Shown: positions 1 through 11,550, numbered from the stretch's first letter. The stretch is 64,000 bases of DNA from Microplitis mediator (GCF_029852145.1 NC_079979.1:11014642-11078641); one strand, 5' to 3'. Notes: generated from the sequence alone by a model not told the origin. Program-made: numbers and translations.

Positions 1-379
1 TGAAATATTAATCCAAATGATGTTCTCTTTATTTTTTGCAGTAGTTTAAATTCAATTTATACAGTTTTGAAAAAAAAGTTATTCAATTTTTTTATTTATT
101 TATTTTTTTTCATAATTCTGAAGAATTTTACCGTCTTAAGCTTTTATAAAATTAACTAAATTAGATAATTACAGATAAAGTTTCGCTCGGAAATTCCTAA
201 AATAGCTAAATTTATAATAAATAAAATACATTTGTGCCCAAATATTTGCTAAACTTACAAATAATTATAGGAGCATTTATGAAATAATTGATATTATTTT
301 TTTTTTTAATTCCATTTCTATCGATTAATGATATTAAAAATTCAAATTTTGATTTTGAAATTGGATTAATGATAGATGT
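1..379. other. AT-rich sequence, no gene seen
   Basis: Low-complexity AT-rich DNA with several homopolymer T runs. I see no open frame, splice-site pair or repeat boundary that I can support. Confidence 0.6.
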
Positions 380-920
380 ACCGTATCAGATCACTATCAA
401 AGTAGAGTGAAATCATGGAGAAAACGCTAATAATTTGCTGTGAAAATATCATAGAGTCATAGTGCTAATACTACTAGGTTGTCATGGGATCACGGTAAAT
501 TCATGGTTAAACCACTATGAACTGACTGTGAAACTATTGTAAAGTCACAGAGTTAACACTATCAGATTACTATGGAATCACAGTGAATTCGTAGTGAAAT
601 CACGATAAACTGACTGTGAACCCATGATAAAGCCTCAGTGTTACCATTGTTGAGTTACCATAAATCGATAGCTGATCGACAGTAAAATTATCATGAAAGT
701 ATGGTAATTTAATTCTAAACCTACAAAAGAATCACAAGTGAAATCACTATGGAACTACCATAAAATTACTGTAAAATTACTATATAACCAGAGTGACGAA
801 ATGGCACAAAACGACTGTGAATTCACTATGAAATTACCATCAATACACAGTAAACTTACGGTAAAATTGGTTTCACTGTGATTTCACTGTGATTTCACAG
901 TAACCCTGAATCCGCGAGGG
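380..920. repeat. Degenerate hairpin-satellite element (family G relative)
   Basis: Built from short words such as 'actatgaaatcac', 'cacagtgaa' and 'actgtga' repeated in both orientations. Its right edge reads 'tccgcgaggg', matching the right ends of the two clear family G elements at 53118-53517 and 61173-61487. The left end is not recognisable, so this looks like an old or truncated copy. Confidence 0.45.
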
Positions 921-1159
921 ATTAAAATCACGATTCACTGATAAGAGCATAGAAATAAAATTTAATAGAAGTTGTAGGTGAGGTAAGCAAAAAGAAGAAT
1001 GACAGGTAATACAAAACAAATTTTTTTGTATTATCATTTTTATATATATATTTATTTTAAATTATATATATTATAATTGCACGCCTCGATTTTTAATTAT
1101 ATATATAAATATTTTTAATTATATATATTATAATTTATAACGTTTTATAATATTATTTA

Positions 1160-1560
1160 TAATATTAAATACACTGACACAAGTTGAGGATACCCACAGA
1201 ATGGAGTAAAAAAGTTGTAGGTGGCGCTGTTATTTTCTTTTGATCATTTTACCACACATTGGAGTAGATTGTACAAGTAATCTGGTATTGTATACTCCAA
1301 AAATAGTAACAGATACCAATTCATATAAAATTGTGTGGTTCCCAAAACCACAAAATAAGTATTTTATACTACATTGAGTAGTTGTGGAAACTACAAAGTT
1401 TTACCACATTACAGTAGTAAGAAGAACTCCCATAGTAATAAAATATCACGCACACTGTGGCTTATGTTACTACAGTTGTCATTGCGGCGACCACAAAGTG
1501 TAGTAAAATTTTTACTAGTTTGGTGTGGTAAATTCTACTCCAGCATTTTTTCCCGTGCAA
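1160..1560. repeat. Short-word inverted satellite region
   Basis: The words 'tggagtag/ctactcc' and 'gtggtaaa/tttaccac' recur in both orientations. The edges ('acccacagaatggag' on the left, 'ttttttcccgtg' on the right) resemble ends of non-autonomous inverted-repeat elements, but the two ends do not pair convincingly. The short frame at 1374-1565 lies inside and is not taken as a gene. Confidence 0.35.
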
Positions 1561-1599
1561 ATTAATCTTGTCAGTTTTTAAGAGACATTTCGATTAATA

Positions 1600-2164
1600 T
1601 TACTTATTAAGTCTTCTAAAATTTTTATGAGAAACTGTTGTGCATTTGACCAGGAAATTCCCTATTCAGCCTCATAAAATCACAAATAAAATATTTTTTA
1701 AACGTTTCTCATAAAAACAATAATTATCTAATGATATTCTATGAGGTATTGCTTTATAGAATAATTTTATTAAATCTTATTATTTCTTCAATTTCTTAAT
1801 GAAAAAAAAAAAAACATTAAGATTTTGTGAGAATTACACTACGAGATTTTACTGTATGAAAGCTCATTGATAATGTATTAGTATAAACTTATATGATCTT
1901 ATTAAAATAGGTGTGCTCATTTAACCTCATGAATATTAGGCAAATTTTAATTATGAAATCTCATAACTTAAATTTACCTATTTATTCTTATAAAAATATA
2001 GTGAGAAATTTCTCATAGAAAAGAAAATAAAGTTCAAACTCATAAATGCTTATAAAAATTTATATGAGAAATTTTCTAGGTCTTATAGATATTTTTGTAT
2101 CTTATTGAATCTTATAAAATTTTTCATAAATTATATGAGATTTTATGAGACTTTTTCCACAGGG
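1600..2164. repeat. Family F remnant (tcataaaatctcataa satellite)
   Basis: Repeats of 'ctcataaaa' and 'ttttatgag' end on the right with 'ttttccacaggg', the terminal motif of the intact family F elements at 27149-32721 and 41446-43259. The left terminus is missing or diverged. Confidence 0.5.
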
Positions 2165-2186
2165 ATGAGTATATATAACTTATATA

Positions 2187-3972
2187 CACTAATGCAAAAA
2201 ATTAAAGGAGCAGAAAAATTTTATAAATTTTTTAGTGATTTTTGGAAGGCTGTAACTTGGTGAAAAAAAATCGTATCGAAAATTTAAAAAAAGCATTTTA
2301 TAGCTTGAAATCTCTAGTTTAGGTGTATTTTTTTCAAAATTTTTTAAAAGCTTCGATTATTGCGCAAACATGAGAAATACCGCGAGCCAAAAAATTTCTA
2401 AATTTTTTTTTTTTTTCTGAAGAGCCTACGGACCGCGGAAAAATTCTTTCAACTAAACGAATGCATACATCGTTTAGCAAATTTATTCAGCTTCAATTTG
2501 GTTTTTTTTTAACCTCGTAGGACGATTTGTCGCAGAGATATCAGCCTTCAAACAGAAAATGATCCTTTTGGCTTTGATCTTCGATATTTCAGGTACCAAT
2601 GATCGCACAGAAAGTTGAAGGGCGGCGTTGAAAACTTGAATAAATTCCCTACAAGACTTTGTTATCATTTTTTGAAAAAAAAAAATTTTTTTTATTTATA
2701 ACATCCATCAGAAGTAAGTACCAAAAAATGACTTTTTTTGGTTTTTTAGTAAATCAACCGCTACTCTGCAAATATCGATAAAAAAAATAATGTTGCCAGG
2801 GACTTTTTTAGCTTAATGTACCCCCAAGACCCCTGTAAATTTTTAAATTGATCTATCGAACCGTTTTTTGGGAATCATCGATCAAAGTTTAGCTAAACAA
2901 TTAAAGGAGCAAGTTTTGTTCCTTTAATTGTGTAATCATAATCAAAATGAAAAAATTTTTTTTTTTCGACTTTTCTCAAATTTTTGCGTTGATAACTCAG
3001 CAAATGCAAGGAAATGACAAAAAAAATTAAAAATTTCCAAAAAATGTCAAAAAAAATCGTAGAAAAAAAAAAATTGAAACTTGTTTTTTGTGTTCTAAAT
3101 TTTTTTTTTTGACATTTTTTGGAAATTTTTAATTTTTTTTGTCATTTCCTTGCATTTGCTGAGTTATCAACGCAAAAATTTGAGAAAAGTCGAAAAAAAA
3201 AATTTTTTTCATTTTGATTATGATTACACAATTAAAGGAACAAAACTTGCTCCTTTAATTGTTTAGCTAAACTTTGATCGATGATTCCCAAAAAACGGTT
3301 CGATAGATCAATTTAAAAATTTACAGGGGTCTTGGGGGTACATTAAGCTAAAAAAGTCCCTGGCAACATTATTTTTTTTATCGATATTTGCAGAGTAGTT
3401 GTTGATTTACTAAAAAACCAAAAAAAGTCATTTTTTGGTACTTACTTCTGATGGATGTTATAAATAAAAAAAATTTTTTTTTTTCAAAAAATGATAACAA
3501 AGTCTTGTAGGGAATTTATTCAAGTTTTCAACGCCGCCCTTCAACTTTCTGTGCGATCATTGGTACCTGAAATATCGAAGATCAAAGCCAAAAGAATCAT
3601 TTTCTGTTTGAAGGCTGATATCTCGGCGACAAATCGTCCTACGAGGTTAAAAAAAAAACCAAATTGAAGCTGAATAAATTTGCTAAACGATGTATGCATT
3701 CGTTTAGTTGAAAGAATTTTTCCGCGGTCCGTAGGCTCTTCAGAAAAAAAAAAAAATTTAGAAATTTTTTGGCTCGCGGTATTTCTCATGTTTGCGCAAT
3801 AATCGAAGCTTTTAAAAAATTTTGAAAAAAATACACCTAAACTAGAGATTTCAAGCTATGAAATGCTTTTTTTAAATTTTCGATACGATTTTTTTTCACC
3901 AAGTTACAGCCTTCCAAAAATCACTAAAAAATTTATAAAATTTTTCTGCTCCTTTAATTTTTTGCATTAGTG
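2187..3972. mobile_element. Foldback element A1, 1.8-kb near-perfect palindrome
   Basis: Two arms of about 870 bp are near-perfect inverted copies around a short centre near 3080. The ends are 'cactaatgcaaaaaattaaa' and its reverse complement, flanked on both sides by TA (2185-2186 and 3973-3974). TA flanks and CAC-type ends are typical of Tc1/mariner-like non-autonomous elements, but no transposase is present and the superfamily is inferred. Relatives lie at 47950-50858 and 56099-57340. Frames at 2483-2668 and 3541-3789 are products of the palindrome. Confidence 0.85.
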
Positions 3973-3974
3973 TA

Positions 3975-4188
3975 TGATTATATATAATTAGACCTGGCCA
4001 ATTTTCAGATCTAATTATATATAACGTATTGTATATAATCATATATATAATTATATATAATCATATATAACCTATATATAATTATATATAAATTATATAT
4101 AATTAGACCTGGCCAATTTTTAGATCTAATTATATATAAGGTCTTATATATAATTATATATAATTAGGCAAAATCATTCTTTCCCGGG
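3975..4188. repeat. AT-rich inverted-word repeat ending in ttcccggg
   Basis: 'taattatatataa' words alternate with 'gacctggccaatttt' and 'agatctaattatat'. The right end 'attctttcccggg' resembles the CCC..GGG ends seen in families J and K. The matching left end is not seen, perhaps because element A1 lies beside it. Confidence 0.4.
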
Positions 4189-4657
4189 TGACCATATGTG
4201 ATTGTTCTATATATGGCCATTTATGAAAATTGGAAATATATTGCCATATATGACTGGATACACCCATAAGTATAACTGAAATAGACCAATAATAATAATG
4301 CTTTTTGTAAATGTATACAATAAAATATTTTGGATTTATTAAATATTGAAAATGTGAATTTTTAATAAATGTAATATTTCAAGATACACGTCAAAATAAT
4401 AATAATCATAAATATATAACTTATATATAAGATTAAATTGAAATAAAACTTTGTTATATACCATTTAATGAATATAAGCCGAAAAAGTTTCACTTCTTCT
4501 GCGTGTACACACTTACTGATAAACACACCGGTTTTCTACTGTGTATATCTCAATTTTCGAAAACGCTAATGCTACCTCTATTTAACTCCTACTGGCTCAG
4601 TTTTTTTATTATGATTTAATAAAAACAACTATGAATAACTAGATAGCACTCAAAGAA
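4189..4657. other. Upstream region of the small spliced gene
   Basis: AT-rich sequence leading to the start codon at 4658. An in-frame stop (TAG at 4640-4642) precedes that ATG. No convincing core promoter element can be named by eye. The more complex stretch at about 4480-4620 is less repetitive than its surroundings and is where a promoter and 5' UTR would be expected. Confidence 0.35.
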
Positions 4658-4990
4658 ATGGCAAATAAAAATTTTCTTCTTGCAAAATTACCAGCTTGTG
4701 AAAAACTTCCCCAGCTTCAAATGTGGATTAAATATCGTGAAGGATTTATAGTATCTCGTATAGAGGAAGGTTAATAAATTCGAAAATCACTTACTGATTT
4801 ATTTTAACAAAACATTATTCGTTAAATGCTTCTATATTTTAATTTCAAAGATGAGCTTCTTGATGAAATTCAAGATATATGGAATGAACAATCTACTAAT
4901 ATTTCGATAAAAATTATTGCACCGAAGATTAAACTAAATAAACATCAGGACACGTTTAATTATTCTGATATAAATAAACTCAAACGTTAT
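4658..4990 (+). CDS. Unrecognised small spliced gene, exons 1 and 2
   Basis: Exon 1 (4658-4769) starts with an ATG that has G at -3 and an in-frame stop just upstream. It ends at an AAG|GTTAAT donor. An 81-bp intron ends in 'aatttcaaag', and exon 2 (4851-4990) ends at a strong 'gtaagtatgg' donor. Splicing keeps one open frame of 84 codons, beginning MANKNFLLAKLPACEKL. The predicted peptide is lysine- and leucine-rich, lacks a signal peptide or membrane segment, and has an acidic stretch followed by basic residues. I do not recognise the family. Exon 2 ends in phase 0, matching the exon at 45763-45909, which would give 132 residues in total. No plausible middle exon was found between them. Confidence 0.55.
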
Positions 4991-5034
4991 GTAAGTATGG
5001 AATAAAAATTTATTCAGTATATTAATGATTTTTT

Positions 5035-5606
5035 AACTTTCCGCTACGAAATTGAAAATTTTCAATAAAAAAGAGTAGTTATTGGTGTGATGATGCCCGA
5101 GTGCATGTATGAGTTTACGTACGTCCGCGTGTATGTAAATATTTTATAACTTTTGAACGGATTAACCGATTTAGATCGTTGATACGGCATTCCAAGGGGG
5201 TTATTAATTTTCAAATTCTGTGAGAAATTGAGCTTGATTGGTTTAGTAGGAAACGTACCGACATTTCGTGTTGTTTCAAAAAAGAAATTTTTGAAAAAAT
5301 ATTTTTTTCGGATATCTTTTATCGTGCTTTATGGATTGATTCCAGAATCTAATCAGCTCTAAAACCCTGAAATTCGCATCGAAAGCCGCTTTAACCAACA
5401 AAATTGGATCAATTGTTCGAGAGATATCGTTAACGAAAAAATTAAAAAAAATCGGAATTGTTGAACTGATTGACTTGAATTTTTTTAGCGTTAGAGGCTA
5501 CAAAACTGCATCGAATACCGCATTGGACATGAAAATCGGTTAAATAATTCAAAAAATATCGATGACAGACAATAAATTCAGAAAATAACAATAAACGTAA
5601 TTTTTT
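5035..5606. repeat. Diverged family C copy (intronic)
   Basis: Begins after a T run with 'aactttccgctacgaaattg', a diverged form of the family C start 'aacttcccgctaagaaaa'. It carries the family phrases 'gtatgtaaat', 'ttttgaacggattaaccgat' and 'gagatatcgtt'. It lies in the long intron of the small gene. Confidence 0.6.
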
Positions 5607-5608
5607 TT

Positions 5609-6075
5609 AGCTTCCCGCTATGGAAATTGAAAATTTTCAAAAAAAGGGAAGTTGGTTTCGATCCGATTTTCGAAAATGGAGTTTTCATCAGATCTCGACG
5701 TTTTGAGATCCTAGGAAGATATTCTGACCATGTCCGGATAGACGTCTGGCCGTGTGTGGGTGAACTTTTTTTGTCCAACGATATCTTTGGAACGAATCAA
5801 CCAATTTGAACATTCTTGGCGGCAATCGTAGGGGCTCACCAAGACTTAGAACTAAATAGATTTTGGAGTCGATCAGTCGAGTAATTTACAAGTTATACAA
5901 AAAATACAAATTAAAAAAAATTTTGTTTTCAAGTTTCTATTGCATAACTCGTGAAATCGTATAACCGATTTGTTTCTAAGTTTAATCAAATCCAAGTCTC
6001 AACAAGCTCTTTCGATTGCCGCAGAGCATGTGCAAATCGGTTGATTTGTTATGAAGATATCGTTGGACAAAAATT
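5609..6075. repeat. Second diverged family C copy
   Basis: Starts after a T run with 'agcttcccgctatgg' and repeats the 'cgatatctttggaacgaatc' type phrases of family C. It is in tandem with the preceding copy. Overlapping frames at 5578-6211 on both strands are not genes. Confidence 0.55.
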
Positions 6076-6350
6076 ACTTTTTTTTAGCAAATGTGTATTT
6101 CCGGTCCAGCCATCTTTTAAACTCAAAAACACGAAGTATAGATACAAGGAGTCCAAACGGTATAGGATTTTTCACATTATTTGTGTACATAAAAATGAAC
6201 CCAGATCATAGTTCTTTTTCTTCCACTGGCTGCGCAAGTATTCAGGATGTACCGATATTATTATTATTATTATTACGCGTAAATACGCACTGGCTGATGA
6301 CCTGGATCTTGAATATAAAAATAAATTAAATTAAATATAAATAAAAAACA
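6076..6350 (+). repeat. Possible LINE 3' end
   Basis: More complex sequence ('cactggctgatgacctgg') precedes a (TTA)n run and an A-rich tail ('aataaattaaattaaat'), the layout of a non-LTR retrotransposon 3' untranslated region. No coding part remains. This is inference from structure only. Confidence 0.3.
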
Positions 6351-6427
6351 TTAATCATTCTATTTTAAATAATAATATAAAATTCTTGTTTGTAACTTAT
6401 ACCGTTAATAAATAATATGTTTAACAA

Positions 6428-6864
6428 CCTTGATTAAACAAAACGATTTGTGACGATTAAAACTGTTTTAATCGTTTTAAATCATCATGAATCGTCAATT
6501 GATGATTAAAGAGAATTAAAAACGATTAAATTTTAATCGTTTTTAACCTTCATGCAGGACCAGAAATTGCTGTATATTATTTTACGATGAAAGACGATTC
6601 ATGACGATTAAAAATTTCAAATCGTCATGAATCGTAAAATAATATTGCAATTTCTGGTTCCGCATGAAGATTAAAAACGATTTATGACGATTCGAGATTT
6701 TAATCGTCATTAATCGATTATAATCGTAAAATAATGAATCGTCTTTTGACGATTAGAGACGATTAAATGTGAAAAACCATGACGATTATGACGATTAAAG
6801 ATGATTAATGATGATTAAATTTTTAATCGTTTTTATTGTCACAAATCGTTTTGTTTAATCAGGG
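6428..6864. mobile_element. Element P, inverted-repeat MITE with CC..GGG ends
   Basis: Terminal repeats 'ccttgattaaacaaaacg' and 'cgttttgtttaatcaggg' flank an interior of 'aatcgtttttaatcgtc' and 'gacgattaaa' words in both orientations. Both sides are flanked by AA. No coding capacity. A short related fragment with 'ctgattaaacaaaacga' starts at 41197. Confidence 0.75.
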
Positions 6865-6971
6865 AATAAGTTAATTTTTCTCCTCTTCGGGCGAAAAGCG
6901 TCAACTTTACTCCCGCTGTGCGAAGCGAAGTTTCCGCTTTCCGCCTCTGTCGGGGAGAAAAATAGTATTGG

Positions 6972-7089
6972 CACCTTGGATAGTAAATAAGAAAGCCTCA
7001 GATCACATGTTTGTTGACATTACATGAGATCAATTACATGAGACAATTACATGAGATCTGAGACATTTCTTACTTTACTGCCCGAGGTG
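6972..7089. repeat. Short inverted repeat (stem of about 25 bp)
   Basis: 'caccttggatagtaaataag' on the left pairs imperfectly with 'cttactttactgcccgaggtg' on the right. Between them are repeats of 'acatgagat'. It looks like a small MITE; the flanks do not show a clear duplication. Confidence 0.45.
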
Positions 7090-7387
7090 TAAAATATACT
7101 ATTTTTTCATTAAGTATGTTTATCGTGATACTGTAATAAATAGCTATTTGACAAGTTTTACAAATATTTTTGCTAGTAAATTTTAATAGACACAAATTTT
7201 AATACTTTTACATGGAAATATTAAAAATAAACTATAAATTCAACTCTTTCGAATTTTTATTAGCATTAATCTATTTTTTTAAACAACGAAATGGTTTGGT
7301 GCCTACTAATTTTTGTATTATTATTTATTAATATCAGATGTTTTTAACTTTGCAGATTATCTTTTAAACTTCTCGATATTGTTGGGT

Positions 7388-8121
7388 TGGAAACGCTTCA
7401 ACTGGTAGAGCGCTCGGCGTGATACCGAATTGGTCTGGGTTCGATTCCCAGTTCGGGCTATCCATATTTTTCTCAATTTATCTATAAATTGTCTTATTGA
7501 GAGGTTTGCATGTTTAGATATCCACTATATTTAAATGGTGCATTACCGAACGATGGACGGTGTGGCTCAATAAGTTATAGATCAAATTGAACGGAATATA
7601 GTATAGTGCCGGATAGCTCAAATGGTAGAGCACTCGGCGCGATACCGAATTGGTCTGGGTTCGATTCCCAGTTCGGGCTATCTATATTTTTCTCAATTTA
7701 TCTATAAATTGTCTTATTGAGAGGTTTGCATGTTTAGATATCCACTATATTTAAATGGTGCATTACCGAACGATGGACGGTGTGGCTCAATAAGTTATAG
7801 ATCAAATTGAACGGAATATAGTATAGTGCCGGATAGCTCAAATGGTAGAGCACTCGACGCGATACCGAATTGGTCTGGGTTCGATTCCCAGTTCGGGCTA
7901 TCTATATTTTTCTCAATTTATCTATAAATTGTCTTATTGAGAGGTTTGCATGTTTAGGTTTCCACTATATTTAAATGGTGTATTACCGTACGATGGACGG
8001 TGTGGCTCAATAAGTTATAGATCAAATTGAACGGAATATAGTATAGGGCCGGATAGCTCAACTGGTAGAGCACTCGGCGCGATACCGAATTGGTCTGGGT
8101 TCGATTTCCAGTTCGGGCTAT
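7388..8121 (+). repeat. Four 220-bp tandem units, each with a tRNA-like segment
   Basis: tRNA-like segments of about 74 bp lie at 7388-7461, 7608-7681, 7828-7901 and 8048-8121, spaced exactly 220 bp apart. The last three carry an A-box-like 'tagctcaaatggtagagc' and all but the last a B-box 'ggttcgattcc' (the last has 'gttcgatttcc'). The T arm pairs 'ctggg' with 'cccag', and the ends resemble a Lys-type tRNA (gccgga..ttcgggc). The anticodon loop reads 'cgcgata' and lacks the universal T33, and the acceptor stem has mismatches, so these are probably tRNA-derived repeats and not working tRNAs. The 146-bp spacer is also conserved between units. Confidence 0.75.
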
Positions 8122-8242
8122 CTATATTTTTCTCAATTAATCTATAAATTGTCTTATTGAGAAGGTTATTTGCATGTTTGCATGTTTAGGTTTCCACTAT
8201 ATTTAAATTATTATTTCGACGTGACTCCCATCCCTCCGTAAG

Positions 8243-8850
8243 AGGTTCCGGATTGCACTTTTCTATTTTCCATAAGAATAACATGGAAAAAATTATTTTT
8301 GCGTCTTCTGATTTTTATAAGTACTTACCGATGCGTCATAGGAATAATTGGCAGGCATAGTTTTGTAAAATAAATAGTCTTCTGATCGATTTTAAGAGCT
8401 TGACATTAAAATGAAAATAACTAGAAAACATTGCGGAGTTCGAAAAAACTTTATTGAAAATAACTTCTAGGAAATACAATTGTCTACAAAAACGGTCCCA
8501 TGGTATTTTGTAACAGGTCTGATAGTTTCGCCGCACAAGTAAAAAGATCTAAAAATTTAATATGAATTCGACTTCAACTTCAAATAACTTTTGAACAAAT
8601 AGTTTTATCAAAAAATGATAAGAAACTTTTTTTGTAGAGCATTTAATTACCTGATACAATATGCCTACCAATTATTCCTATGACGCATCGTCAGCTACTT
8701 ATAAAAATCAGAAGACGCAAAAAGTATTTTTTCCATGTTATTCTCATGGAAAACAGAAAAGTGCGACGAGAAACCTCTTAATGTTAACATAAAGAGCTCT
8801 AATTTTCACAGGCGTCTTTTTTTATCGAAATGAAACTTTTGAACCTGTTT
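8243..8850. mobile_element. Foldback element, family B copy 1
   Basis: Arms at 8243-8358 and 8661-8781 are inverted copies (for example 'cagaagacgcaaaaa' against 'tttttgcgtcttctg'). The centre shares 'gatcgattttaagagcttg' and 'gacttt...gtagagc' phrases with the elements at 9500-13226, 36098-36890 and 55385-55808. No coding capacity; the frame at 8336-8536 is not a gene. Confidence 0.65.
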
Positions 8851-8861
8851 CGGAGAAAAAA

Positions 8862-9499
8862 ATCGGTCTATCGGTTAACCCTGCGGATCAGCCCCAAAAC
8901 TTCCGCTCAACGAGCTCGAAAACATTATTGTGAATACATTTTCGAGCTCTTCGAGCTCGAAAATACGTTTGTATGCCATTGTTTTAAAAAAAACCATTTT
9001 TTAACAATTCTTTCTCCCACGATATCTCGCGAACGAATTAACCGATTTTGATGGTTGAGGCGGCGATCGACGCGTTTTATTAAATTCTAGAGCTGATTAG
9101 ATTTTGAAATCGAATGATTCAATTTTTTTGTAGATATTCGAAAAAAAAACGTTTTTCACTATTTTTTTTCATCAACAATATCTCGTAAACAAATTGACCG
9201 ATTAAGACGGCTGAGGCGGCAATCGATGTGTTTTATCAAGTTCTAAAGCTGATCAAATTTTGAAATTGATTTATTGAGTCGTTTTTGAGAAATTTCAAAA
9301 AAACCAAAAAAAAAATTTTTTTTTAATTCTTTCGTCAACGGTTTCTCTTGAACGAATGAACCGATTTTGATGGTTGAGGTAGCATTTGACGCGGCTTATA
9401 AAGTTTTAGAGCTGATTAGATTTTGGAATCAATCCATTTAGCAAATTAAAAGTTATCTAAATAAAACATTTTTGAAAAAATTTTATTTTAGAAATATCT
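8862..9499 (-). repeat. Family C copy, truncated
   Basis: Reads 'atcggtctatcggttaaccc', then 'agccccaaaacttccgct' and 'gagctcgaaaacatta', the reverse of the family C right end at 15840-15911. It breaks off at about 9499 where the family B foldback begins. Confidence 0.65.
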
Positions 9500-9895
9500 C
9501 TGAACTCACCCTTTCTTAAGTATGATAAAAAAAAAATTCTGGTAAAGTTTGAGCTCTTAATATTAATATTAAGAGGTGGCGCTTCGTGATTTTTGATTTC
9601 CCATTTAAATAACATGGAAAAAAAAAATTTTTTAGTTTGGAATTTTTTACCTCGGCAATGGCTCATTGTACGAATAAGCTCAGCATATATTTTTGTAGGG
9701 AATTCAACGCTCTACAAAAAAAGTCTCTTATCATTTTTAGATAAATCCATCTTTTCAAAAGTTACTAGAGCTCGAAGTAAAGTTAGAATAAATTTTTTAT
9801 TTTTATTTGCATTTTCGGGTTACAAACCGGACCTCTGTCCTGTAAATACATATTGTAAAATGAGCGAGTGCTCTGTGGGATTCTGGTGTAGGTGT

Positions 9896-10277
9896 GGTTA
9901 ATTCAATAACTAACAATTAACACAAAAATTACAGATAATAGAATAGATCTTTATTTAACAATATGTACACTGAATAACTGTAAGAAAAATACTTAAGAGC
10001 GAATGCAACTACATAGATAAGCGATAGCGAATGCGACAAGTAAAGCGGTTAAAAACGCGTGGTGGTTAGTAAGACTGCCCGATGTAGATTGATTATTAAG
10101 ACGGCGTCTTCTTCCTTCGTGGCTGCTCGGTGGTGACGTGGCAGCATGGCTGCAGTAACGAATTTTCCCATTGGCTTAAAAGCGCGCCAACAGGAAATAG
10201 TTAGCCGCCAATTTCTCTGATTGGCTGGCTGGTAGCGGGTTCTCATGCCACCGTAGCACGGTCATGAGCAAGAAATT
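9896..10277 (-). mobile_element. Solo-LTR-like insertion in the LINE 3' UTR
   Basis: Flanked by an 8-bp direct repeat 'gtaggtgt' (9888-9895 and 10278-10285). On the minus strand it has a GC-rich start and an AT-rich end containing 'aaataaag', consistent with a polyadenylation signal in an LTR. The ends do not read cleanly TG..CA, so the LTR assignment is tentative. Confidence 0.5.
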
Positions 10278-10408
10278 GTAGGTGTCGGGCCCAAATAGCG
10301 AGTGACCCGGCACTATACTGACACTCAAGTCCCATGGTCAAAAGAGAAAAAGAAACTTTTCAAAAGAAAAAACTCTTTTGCATCCAGCATGCTTCCTCTC
10401 CCTCTCAC

Positions 10409-11461
10409 TCACTCCTTGACCTCCGTTTTCGCTGCTCCTTTTCTACCTACCCCCCTCTCCACTCTCGATTTCTCTAACTCTATTAACCAATTTTCCCCTT
10501 GTCCATCTTCTCCCAACACCTCCTTCCTCATCTCCTGCCATCCTTTTGTCACCCCAAACCCTGAACAGACCTCCCATACATGTTCCCACGTTTCCTGCTC
10601 TAGACCACAAATCCTACATATCTATTTCTTCTTCTTCTCCCAGTACATTCCCCCATTCATCCCATCCCCTAGCCTATACTTCGCTAATCTTCTCCACCTC
10701 TCCTCATTCCAACCCTTCTTCAGATATCCCGGCACCCCTACCCCTTTTATACACTTATATTCTCGGTTTCCCTTCGCTTCCCTTATCTTCTCCCACCTTT
10801 CCTCCCACTCCTTTTTTCTATCCTCCACCATTATCATTTCCTCCCTTATTTCCCCCCTTTCCCACTTCCTCTCTACCTCCACCATATCCCACCCTCTTGT
10901 CTCATAATATTATCTTCTTTCCACCCCCCTTTCCACCCCCCTTTCCACCCCCCTACTCCTTTTCCCGCTCTTATTCTTTTTCTCATTTCTAACCTACATC
11001 TCCTCGCCAAAACTCCACCCTTTCCTTCTTCTATTCTTTTCTCACACCCCCACGCCCTCATCCCCGCTCTTACAGCTAGCTCATCTCTACTTAATTCCTC
11101 TCTAACAATATAACCCGGCACTCTCCTTGTAATCCCTAACACCCACCTTAGAAACCTTTCCTGTAACCTCTCCACCTCCTCTCTTTTCTTCCATCCCCAT
11201 ACCTCTACTCCGTGGCTCACCACCAACCATACTAATTTATCGAACAACCAAACCCTTCTACACCAGTCATTTCCCAATTTTCTTTTCCCTATCCCCCATA
11301 CCTGCCCTAACACACTCGCTCCTTTTTTTACTCTCTCTCTCACGTGCTCCTCCTGGTCCCCATTCACTTTAACTACATACCCTAGGTACACATACTTTCT
11401 CACTTCCTCTATCTCTTCCCCCATCCATCTCCACTTTACCTTTCTATACCTTCCCCCACCC
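10409..11461 (-). pseudogene. LINE ORF2 C-terminal region (reverse transcriptase end and zinc knuckle)
   Basis: The open part 10873-11424 contains YVYLGYVV, WLVVSHGVEVWGW and LQERFLRWVLGI, patterns typical of the region after the reverse-transcriptase palm in insect non-LTR elements. Translation continues after a frame change near 10885-10910, then meets an in-frame TAG near 10622. Beyond the TAG, in the same frame, lies a CX2CX8HX4C zinc knuckle (CRICGLEQETWEHVWEVC) and a natural stop at 10409-10411. The catalytic palm is missing because of 5' truncation. It is inactive. The clade (R1/Jockey/I group) cannot be fixed by eye. Confidence 0.75.
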
Positions 11462-11550
11462 AGTAAAGTTAGAATAAATTTCGAGATCTTTTTACTTTTT
11501 CGGCTAAATTATCGGACCTTTCATCAAACATCATTTGAACTTTTTTGTGG

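Larger units (their letters stand above)
9796..11461 (-). mobile_element. 5'-truncated non-LTR retrotransposon (LINE)
   Basis: A 20-bp direct repeat 'agtaaagttagaataaattt' flanks it (9776-9795 and 11462-11481), and the uninterrupted site is visible in the other arm of the host foldback element. On the minus strand the 3' end has an A-rich tail ('aaataaaaataaaaaa') at 9796 and the 5' end is truncated at 11461 inside the reverse-transcriptase frame. The 3' untranslated region is interrupted by a solo LTR at 9896-10277. Its GC-richer, pyrimidine-rich plus strand contrasts with the AT-rich surroundings. Confidence 0.85.

Noticed and set aside
10302..10992. Ser/Pro-rich plus-strand frames of 201 and 148 codons
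   Set aside because: They are antisense shadows of the minus-strand LINE ORF2; pyrimidine-rich codons explain the composition.
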